Shown: positions 54,848-64,000 of the stretch, piece by piece
Numbering within the stretch: position 1 is the stretch's first letter
Layout of the letters: every line of letters starts with the position of its first letter
Assembly: GCF_035594125.1 (NCBI RefSeq)
Contig: NW_026973672.1
Coordinates: 1,880,001 to 1,944,000 of the forward strand
Length of the DNA: 64,000 nucleotides
Origin: Scylla paramamosain
Lineage: Eukaryota; Arthropoda; Malacostraca; Decapoda; Portunidae
Reading direction: 5' to 3'
Program-made: the position numbers and the translations under genes
Notes under the pieces: generated by a model
What the model was told of the DNA's origin: nothing
What the model saw: only the letters and a program-made list of their open reading frames with translations
The model's database searches: none

Positions 54848-54923
54848 TTATTTATTTATCTATTAGTCAGTCATCTCAAAGTTTACTCATACATCCATCT
54901 ATCTAATTATCACCCTGACCCTC

Positions 54924-54926
<3 letters not shown>

Positions 54927-54990
<64 letters not shown>
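54927..54990. repeat. (CT)n microsatellite
   Basis: About 64 bp of CT. Confidence 0.98.
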
Positions 54991-54993
<3 letters not shown>

Positions 54994-55092
54994 CCTTAAC
55001 TTCCCTTCCTTAAAAGTTTACAATGACTCATTTTCTCTACAAATTTAACAAATCTTCCTTCGACAAACGACAAGCGTGTATTATTATCACTG

Positions 55093-55190
<98 letters not shown>

Positions 55191-55267
55191 TGTAGTAGTA
55201 GTAGTAGTAGTAGTAGTAGCAGTAGCAGTAGGAGAGAGGGAGTCAGGGAGGGAGGAAAGCGAAAACC

Positions 55268-55364
<97 letters not shown>
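55093..55364. repeat. (TTA)n, (TAG)n and (GA)n cluster
   Basis: TTA (55093-55146) passes directly into TAG (55147-55222), then after a short GA-rich spacer a GA array (55272-55364). Long frames across here (for example minus strand 56083-55037) are low-complexity read-through. Confidence 0.97.
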
Positions 55365-55539
55365 CATAAATAGTGAAGTGAGAAATGGAAACAAAGGAAG
55401 GTGAGGAGGAAAGTAAGAGGAGAAAATGGAGAACAATGGAGAAAGAAAAAGAACGGGAGATGAAAGAGGGGAAGAGGAAAGATGAATAAACAGGGAGAAG
55501 GAAAAGGGAGAGAGGAAGGGGAACCAGAGAGTAGTAGTA

Positions 55540-55578
<39 letters not shown>

Positions 55579-56365
55579 ATAGTAATAATAACAACAACAA
55601 GAACAGTAACAAGGAAGGGTAAAAGAAAAAAAACACAAGACGAAACATCGTAATAAAGAAAAAACATAAGGAAATGAAATGGAGACAAGACAGTGAAGGA
55701 GGAAAGGAAAGAGGGAGAGAGGAAAGAAGGGGGAAGGAAAGAGGAAAAAAATGAGACGTAAAGGAGGAAAAAGGAACAAGGAAAGGAAAAAGATGGAAAG
55801 AGAAAGGAAAGAGAAAAGAAAAAAAGAAAATTAGAAATGGGAGGGAAAGTGGAGGAAAGAGCAGGAAAGATTGTCTCCAGGGATTGGGCGTTGTTTTTTT
55901 TTTTTTTTTTTCTATCACCAAGGTAATAATAGTTGTCAGGAGGAGGAGGAGGAGGAGGAGGAGGACGGAAAGTAATTCTAAGAAGGAAAATGAGATATAA
56001 ACACCACCACCACCACAACCACCACCACCATCAACATCAACAACAACAACAACAACGAACAAAGCCGCAAAATAAAACAACAAAAAGGCGTAAAAGTTTT
56101 CAGCAAACTATAATTGTATTGAATGAATAACTCATTATGTAAAGCACTGTATAACAAGTTTCATCTGTACCGTAAGAAAATCCTTTAATGACTCCTACAA
56201 CGTGATGAAATTGATACATTGGTACTGAGTGGAGTAATATAAAAGTCCATTGGTCCATATATTAGTTCCTATTGGATATATATACACATAATTCATCCGA
56301 TTATCTAATATTATCAAATGGGGCAACTGTATAGAAATATAGAGGAAGATTGTGCAAGTAACACA
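55365..56365. other. No gene recognised; purine-rich
   Basis: A GGAAA-rich purine stretch (55380-55870), (AAC)n at 55542-55577, a T run at 55894-55911, (AGG)n at 55939-55965 and (ACC/AAC)n to 56057. No gene. Confidence 0.5.
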
Positions 56366-57277
<912 letters not shown>

Positions 57278-57326
57278 TACTACTACTACTACTACTACTA
57301 CTACCTCCACCACAACCACAACCACA

Positions 57327-57380
<54 letters not shown>
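57278..57380. repeat. (TAC)n-type trinucleotide repeats
   Basis: Interrupted ACT, ACC and TGC triplets just upstream of a family B fragment. Confidence 0.93.
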
Positions 57381-57432
57381 ACAATTACAACTACTACTAC
57401 TGATACTATTAACTACTAATAAATATTATAAC

Positions 57433-57910
57433 TATGCTCTTCTAGACTCGGTGGAATCAAAAGCTTTTCATCTCATCAACTCCTCTCCTCTAACTGACTG
57501 CCTTCAGCCTCTCTCTCACCGCCGCAATATTGCATCTCTAGTTGTCTTCTACCGCTATTTTCATGCTAACTGCTCTTCTGATCTTGCTAACTGCATGCCT
57601 CCCCTCCTCCCGCGGCCACGCTGCACGAGACTTTCTTCTTTCTCTCACCACCTCTCTAACGCAAGAGTTAACCAGTATTCTCAATCATTCATCCCTTTCT
57701 CTGGTAAACTCTGGAACTCCCTGCCTGCTTCTGTATTTCCACCTTCCTATGACTTGAATTCCTTCAAGGGGGAGGTTTCAAGACACTTATCCATCAATTT
57801 TTGACCTCTACTTTAACCCTTTTATGGGACTGACATTTTAGTGGGCATTTTTTTTTTTTATTGGATTTTTGTTGCTCTTGGCCAGTGTCCCTCCTACATA
57901 AAAAAAAAAA
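57433..57910 (+). mobile_element. Family B LINE 3' end, + strand
   Basis: Begins at the ALLDSVESKAFHLINSS codons, has one open frame to 57804 (VVFYRYFHANCSSDLANCMP, FIPFSGKLWNSLPASVFPPS, SRHLSINF) and ends with the 3' signature and poly-A (57899-57910). An in-frame 12-bp deletion (SFSHHLSN for SFSHPYSVHLSN) is present. Confidence 0.88.
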
Positions 57911-58564
57911 ATTCTCTATCATCACCATCGTCTCCAGTGTTGGCGGTGGTGGTGGAGTCTCCATCACCACCAACCACCACCACCACTGCCTCATCCATCA
58001 CTCATTATAAGAAGCCACCACCACCAACACCGCCGCCGCCGCCGCCATTGCCATCGTCATTAGCGGCCCCCAACAATAGAACCATTAATAATCATGACAA
58101 TTAGAGGCGGTGACGCGGCGCGGGCGAGGGTGTGTGGCGGGGACGAGGGTGTGTGGCAGGCACGAGGGTGTGCGGTGTGTGGCGCCACTTTTTACCACCA
58201 AGAAAAGTTGGCAGTGTTTTATCACGGCTTTATTGCTTCACTTGGAGGCTTCATCACTCACCACAACCACTTGATCGCTGTTATCACTGTCGTTCACTGC
58301 ATTACCATTACCGTCACCATTACGATTATCACCACCACCATCACCAGCACCACTACAACCACTATCACTACAGTATATAGAAACTTTCTGTTTGGATCCT
58401 CATACTTAAATATAGTGATTGCACACTGTGTGAGTATAGCCACACTGCACAGGGCCAACCAACCAGCTCATCACGCAACTAAACACACTAACCAATACAA
58501 GTGGCGTGCAGTTCAGATAAATCGCACACAGAATGGTAGATGAATAGAATGACTCGCTATTCAG
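57911..58564. other. No gene recognised; CCA/GGT triplet-rich
   Basis: Interrupted CCA and CAC triplets (57935-58050, 58290-58375) around a GC-rich GCGGGGACGAGGGTGTG repeat (58120-58175). Open frames are low complexity. Confidence 0.45.
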
Positions 58565-58715
58565 GTTGTAAGCGCTGAAATATTAGAGAGCTTTTCAAGA
58601 AGACTAGACAAGTTTTTGGATGGGGCTGATAGGTGGAATTAGTTAGTTATGTTTAATACAGGGAGTGCCACGTATAAGCCTGATGGCTTCTTGCAGTTTA
58701 CATTATATTCTTCTG
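58565..58715 (+). mobile_element. Family A LINE 3' end, + strand
   Basis: ILESFSRRLDKFLDGADRW followed by a stop, then GGGAGTGCCACGTATAAGCC and TGATGGCTTCTTGCAG: the family A C-terminus and 3' signature. Confidence 0.75.
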
Positions 58716-59897
58716 TTCACTGTTAGAGAGCCTGCCTGGTGAGTAAACCACCACAATACACCACAACCAACACCTCCCTCTCCACCACCACCAACACCAC
58801 GACCACCATCCTCACAACACAGTATAACACAACACCCTCGGCCTCTACCCAGCCAGAAGTAAACTAGAGCAGCCGTGACTCAGATTTTTTTCTTCCGTTG
58901 CCTCGCTATGAATCACAGCACCCAAGCTGCACCAACCTTCCTGGTGAGGCGCGCCTCTCCCCACGCCAGCCTGTTGCACGCCCATGCCTGCACAAACGAG
59001 AGGGCGCCAAGACACCTAACGCCAGGTAGCAAACACTACTAGGAACATTTCTAAAGGGACAGGAAAGTCTCACTGTGACCCTCCTGTGATGCCAGGTTTG
59101 TATAAAGTCTCAGAAAGAGGACAGCAAGTTTGGTCTGTTCTTGTCCTGTCTGGAAATGTTGGTCTTAACCCAGCTCAGTAAACACTACACGCAGATGTCT
59201 GGTGAACTATACAATTTAAGTATAAAGGAATTAACTTGCGAAAAAAGAAAGTTACTAAATAATATTAAAAATACAAGAAAGAAAATAGAAATCAACACTT
59301 ATATGTTTGTCTTGCCACAGCTTACCAAATAAGTAATGATAACAGATAGAGAATAAAATAACTGGTAAGCACAGAGTCAAGAAAATAATTAGCGAGAACA
59401 GGTAGTGAAGAAAATAACAGGTGATAACAGGTAATGAAGAAAAATAACTGAGAAAAAAATAACCACTATATTCTTCGTATTGCATTTTACATCACACACA
59501 CACACACACACACACAAGCAAAGAAGCAAGCAAGCAAGTCGAAGTTCACCACTTTGATCATAATACATTGAAAAACGTGAGCTTTCTCTGGCAGCGCGTC
59601 ACTTTTTTAAATGTAGCGGCGTTATCCTGCGCTTTGTTTGTCTCACTTCCACATAAATCCAAGTGAAAATGACGGAAATTAAAGCTTTCGATGCAACTCC
59701 TCTGCCAAATACAAAAATAATTATTGACATTTAAATATTCCACGTGACATTTAAACGTCACCTGTAAATCAAAACAGCTCATGGGAATCACTGCAGGATA
59801 TTCTGAGCATTGAACATTGAAGAGCATTTTTCTGATGATATAAACGCCTCTCTTCCGCATTTAAGTTCAGTGATATTCGAATCATACTATATTTCCA

Positions 59898-59899
<2 letters not shown>
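58716..59899. other. No gene recognised
   Basis: CAC-rich near 58740-58840, a short AC run at 59492-59515, otherwise unique. A 63-codon frame at 59141-59332 shows no known motif. Confidence 0.45.
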
Positions 59900-59942
<43 letters not shown>

Positions 59943-60052
59943 TATATTTTTTTATCTATTTAAGCAGCCTTTCCCTTTTTTTAAACCTTTATTATCCATT
60001 TTTGTTTGGTTTCTTTCCTGCATCACACGTTATTTTTCTGATTATTTGTTTA

Positions 60053-60112
<60 letters not shown>
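59900..60112. repeat. Two (AC)n microsatellites
   Basis: 59900-59938 and 60059-60112, separated by T-rich DNA. Confidence 0.97.
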
Positions 60113-60119
<7 letters not shown>

Positions 60120-60378
60120 GCATTACCAGTATACCAATTTTAAAGCTATTTCACGAAGGGAGGCTGGCAAAATATGTTAAATAAATAGCCAACATTTGGA
60201 GGTAATTCATTGAATTCACTTATTACGCCAGGATTAATTCATCTGAAAACAAAATGACATAAAAAATCCGTTCCCAATGAAATATTTGTTGACACTGGCG
60301 AGTGTCGATGGAGGACGGAGGGGAAATGCTGCAAAGGACGGGAAAGATGTGTGGAAAAATGTTTGTTGTGTTTTCGTG

Positions 60379-60598
60379 GTCCGTATTCAGAAACTCTTTG
60401 TTCTTTCACCGTGACTATTTTCAAAGGTCACAGAGATGGTTAGTCGAGTTCTCAAGAGTGTTACGCATGTCAGTAATGTAGAAATCTTGTTAATCTCTCA
60501 CTAGAACAGTGCAAAACACTCTTAAAAGCCAATATAGCTACAACTAGAGACTTTTCAAGCAGTGGAAGTGCGGCACGGAAGTGTTTCAGAATATGAAC
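60379..60598 (+). mobile_element. Short non-coding dispersed repeat (MITE-like), copy 2, with short TIRs
   Basis: About 220 bp. The left end GTCCGTATTCAGAAAC and the right end GTTTCAGAATATGAAC are inverted copies at 13 of 16 positions. It aligns with 49797-49996. No ORF. The superfamily is not clear; a SINE seems less likely because no tail or pol III box was recognised. Confidence 0.7.
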
Positions 60599-61169
60599 GT
60601 CTGTCCAACAATTATGGCACGAGCAAGAAATCCAGAAAACAACAAGGGAAAGGACACAAGGCAAGAAGTAAGCAAGGAATAAAAGAATTAATCTATAATG
60701 AAGAAGAAAGTCAAAAGACAATATAATGAGAAAAGGCAGATTACATGAAATTCAAGTAAACAATAGTGCAAAGTCGGAGAAGTCTTAACGAAACAAAGAT
60801 TAACAAAGAAAAAAATATCCACGCTAAATAGAAAAAAAAAAAAAAACACTTGAAATAGCAAAGCACTAACAAAACACCAACAATTGATCAACACACGATA
60901 AAGAAATACAACAAACAATGACAAAAAAAAAAAAAAATAAATAAATAAATAAATACATAAAATAAAGACACCGAAATTAACCTTTCCTTTTCTACAGGTC
61001 AAGGTGACACGTGACTCACCAGAGGCGGGAAAGGCGCGGCACATGGAAGGTCACTGCTGCTGCGGGACGAATACTGATTGCTATTTATACTCGAGGCGGC
61101 TTTAGTGACACTGACAAGAATACCCAACCTATTTGTATGTGGAGCCAATCAGAGATATTAAAGTGGGAG
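60599..61169. other. No gene recognised
   Basis: A-rich DNA with several A runs (60831-60846, 60924-60937). Nothing coding. Confidence 0.5.
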
Positions 61170-61173
61170 GTGA

Positions 61174-61424
61174 GAGGTGGTGGTGGTGGTGGTGGTGGTG
61201 GTGGTGGTGGTGGTGGTGGCGGGGTAGAGAAGGAAGAGGAGGAATACAAAGGAATACAAAGGGATGCAAAACAAAAAAAAAAAAAAAAGACACCACGAGC
61301 CTTAGTGACCTAACGAGGCTGTCTATGTAACTATTCTACCACTAAGGATTATATGAGTTAGAGGTGTAAGGACTGGAGAAGGAGGAGGAGGAGGAGGAGG
61401 AGGAGGAGGAGGAGGAGGAGAAAG
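61174..61424. repeat. (GGT)n, poly-A and (AGG)n
   Basis: GGT (61174-61220), an A run (61273-61288) and AGG (61380-61422). Confidence 0.95.
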
Positions 61425-62169
<745 letters not shown>

Positions 62170-62219
62170 CTGTAACTCAAACAGATCATAAATTTCCATA
62201 CATACAACTCTTTATGTCC

Positions 62220-62221
<2 letters not shown>

Positions 62222-62271
<50 letters not shown>
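62222..62271. repeat. (AC)n microsatellite
   Basis: About 50 bp. Confidence 0.97.
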
Positions 62272-62272
<1 letters not shown>

Positions 62273-62537
62273 CGCCATGTATGCTAATTTCAACCATCAG
62301 CCCGGCCCAGTAATTGCTTGATACAGGGTCACTTTTCGCCCAAAACCAATTAATCTCAGCAGGACTTGTGTGTTTCCAGTTTAGACGAGTCTCACTCCCA
62401 CATTTATCTATCAGAGCGTCAACGTTTTCTTTCATTCTTGCTGCTGCTGGCTGCTGTTTGATCCTTTTTTTTTTTTTTTTCACGGGGCACTTGTATCAAA
62501 AGGACAGGTGGTAGGACGATCTGGTGACGGGTTCATT

Positions 62538-62540
<3 letters not shown>

Positions 62541-62606
<66 letters not shown>
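62541..62606. repeat. (CT)n microsatellite
   Basis: About 66 bp. Confidence 0.97.
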
Positions 62607-62609
<3 letters not shown>

Positions 62610-62744
62610 TTCACCTTCTTGCTGGCGAAAACTCTTGGCGTGAAAGTTTATAATGGGCGACGCTTGTACTTGGCTGGCCCGCCTTCCTGATTTATAACAT
62701 TTTTATCCCGCCTCCTTCTGGGTCACCTACACCTTCGGAACCTT

Positions 62745-63470
62745 TCGTCCATGGTAGAGATGCAGAGCCATTGCTACACCTTGTTATAATTCGAACAAAG
62801 AGGATGGTACTCATTAGGAACATTGTATAAGTTGTAATTCTGTATGTCAGGTCTGCATTTCAGAATCTTTTGTCCAATGAACTGATAGCAGCAAACACTG
62901 TAGGTTGTTATAATTGACAGAAGTTTGTGTTGCCTTTCAACGAGTCCAACATCATTATTATAAACACATTTAGCTTCAACCCGGTATATTTGGGTCACTT
63001 AAACACTTCATAATCTTTCATCCAAGACAGTTATAAAGAAAATGACTACAAATTGTTATAGTGTATTTCAAACATAAGGTTGGTATTGTCTTCCAAGCTG
63101 TCTAAAATCATCATTGACTCATCATCAACTTGCATAAAATTTTCTGTGTCTTTTCTATATTTTTATCCAAGGAAGTAATAGAGCAAAGTAATAGAGCAAA
63201 TTACTACCTCTTATTGTTTTGTAATATGCACCTGTATATCTTTTTTACGCAAGGCGCTGATAAATGGGATTCTTACAGCCTGTTGTATTTGACAGAGGCA
63301 GGTGTTCCTTTCCACCGTGCCTAATATCATTATAACAACCATCAGTTGGTATTCTCTCTGTCTCTTTACCCACGGTACTGATAAAGGCTATTGCTGCAGG
63401 CTGTAATAATTCAAACATAGAGATTGGCATTGTTTTTTAGTGAACCAAACATTCCTAAAATCAACATTAG
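62745..63470. repeat. Degenerate tandem repeat, about six copies
   Basis: A phrase of the form CTTTTATCCAAGG-ACTGATA, ATTGCTACAGGTTGTTATAA, TTCAAACATAGAGGTTGGTA recurs near 62747, 62868, 63017, 63162, 63243 and 63361 with spacing about 81-149 bp. Copies are strongly diverged. Confidence 0.75.
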
Positions 63471-63479
63471 CATTTATGA

Positions 63480-64000
63480 GTTACGTTAATTTTTTCATGT
63501 ATTGCAAGTATCAACGAGTCAAGAACAAGGCTACCATTACTCATAAGTTGTGAGTCATATTCATTACTCGTCCCCACTACGTTCACATTCTTTAACCACA
63601 CGAGTCACGTAAGTCACATTAATCATGTCATATCAATTAAAGACAAAAGTAATGTTAATCAGTCACATAATTCATATTAATCACTCAAAAACTCATTACT
63701 AAAAGTTATCTCAGGTCAGTAAAGTCACATATTCAAGTCCTACCTGTAAATCACTGCAAGTCGCAGCTAAGTCACTGTCACTACTAAATCACTGACACTG
63801 CTAACTCACTAACTGCTAAATCACTGCTGAGTCATTGTTAACTCACTAACTGCTAAATCACTGCTAAGTCACTGCTAACTCACTGCTACTTCACTGTAAA
63901 TTTAATGTAACTGCTAAGTCACTGCAAACTCAATGTCACTGCTAAGTCACTGCTAAGACACTGCTAAGTCACTGTCATCGCGAAACTCCTTTTAATACCT
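63480..64000. repeat. Degenerate short repeats of TCACTGCTAA type, reaching the window end
   Basis: From about 63700 the sequence is built of variants of TCACTGCTAAG (about 10-13 bp period); from 63480 to 63700 a looser set of ATTAATCA and AGTCACAT phrases. No coding frame. Confidence 0.7.

Noticed and set aside
55037..56083. Minus-strand open frame of 348 codons
   Set aside because: It consists of Leu, Ser, Phe and Ile runs from (GA)n, (TAG)n, (TTA)n and purine-rich DNA; no domain and no plausible protein composition.
59141..59332. 63-codon + strand frame
   Set aside because: No recognisable family, no splice or start evidence beyond an ATG.

Overview
The window looks like a piece of a decapod crustacean genome, probably a crab or close relative. 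This is inferred from the extreme density of long dinucleotide arrays, spliceosomal introns, the types of LINE families and an arthropod-type carboxylesterase. No species can be fixed from the sequence. Nothing prokaryotic, viral or organellar was recognised.

The only gene that reads as a complete host gene is a secreted type-B carboxylesterase on the + strand, 38385-44649. Eleven coding exons join with GT-AG borders and matching phases into 1746 nt (581 residues plus stop). It has a signal peptide, a GESAG serine, an Asp acid residue and the catalytic His motif. Its introns carry microsatellites, two LINE 3' ends, a 22-bp tandem array with 17 AP-1-type motifs, and a tandem copy of the exon 9 donor region.

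Most of the rest is transposon debris. Left part (1-16.97 kb): a decayed minus-strand LINE (family A) holding a nested family B copy; a mariner-type element with TA flanks and long inverted repeats (4709-5518); a LINE piece with an open reverse transcriptase frame (family D, 6955-8490); a decayed three-exon PIF/Harbinger transposase (8856-10640, minus); and a nearly full-length LINE of family C (about 11753-15020) sitting inside the RT gene of an older, opposite-oriented relative (11092-11752 plus 15021-16919).

Middle part (17-38 kb): several copies of family B (18128-19615, 20594-21050, 25512-26180 and an inverted twin-primed copy at 31344-33185), a 62-bp minisatellite of about 30 units (21945-23790), an RTE-like 3' end (33760-34290) and a LINE with RT, RNase H and a zinc knuckle in one 672-codon frame (family E, about 35410-37647).

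Right part (44.7-64 kb): mostly microsatellites and degenerate minisatellites, with family B copies at 51108-52503 and 57433-57910, family A 3' ends, an RTE-like 3' end (48290-48510) and a short inverted-repeat element present twice (49797-49996 and 60379-60598).

One caution: most long open frames in this window are read-through of (CT)n, (TA)n, (GT)n or trinucleotide arrays and are not genes.
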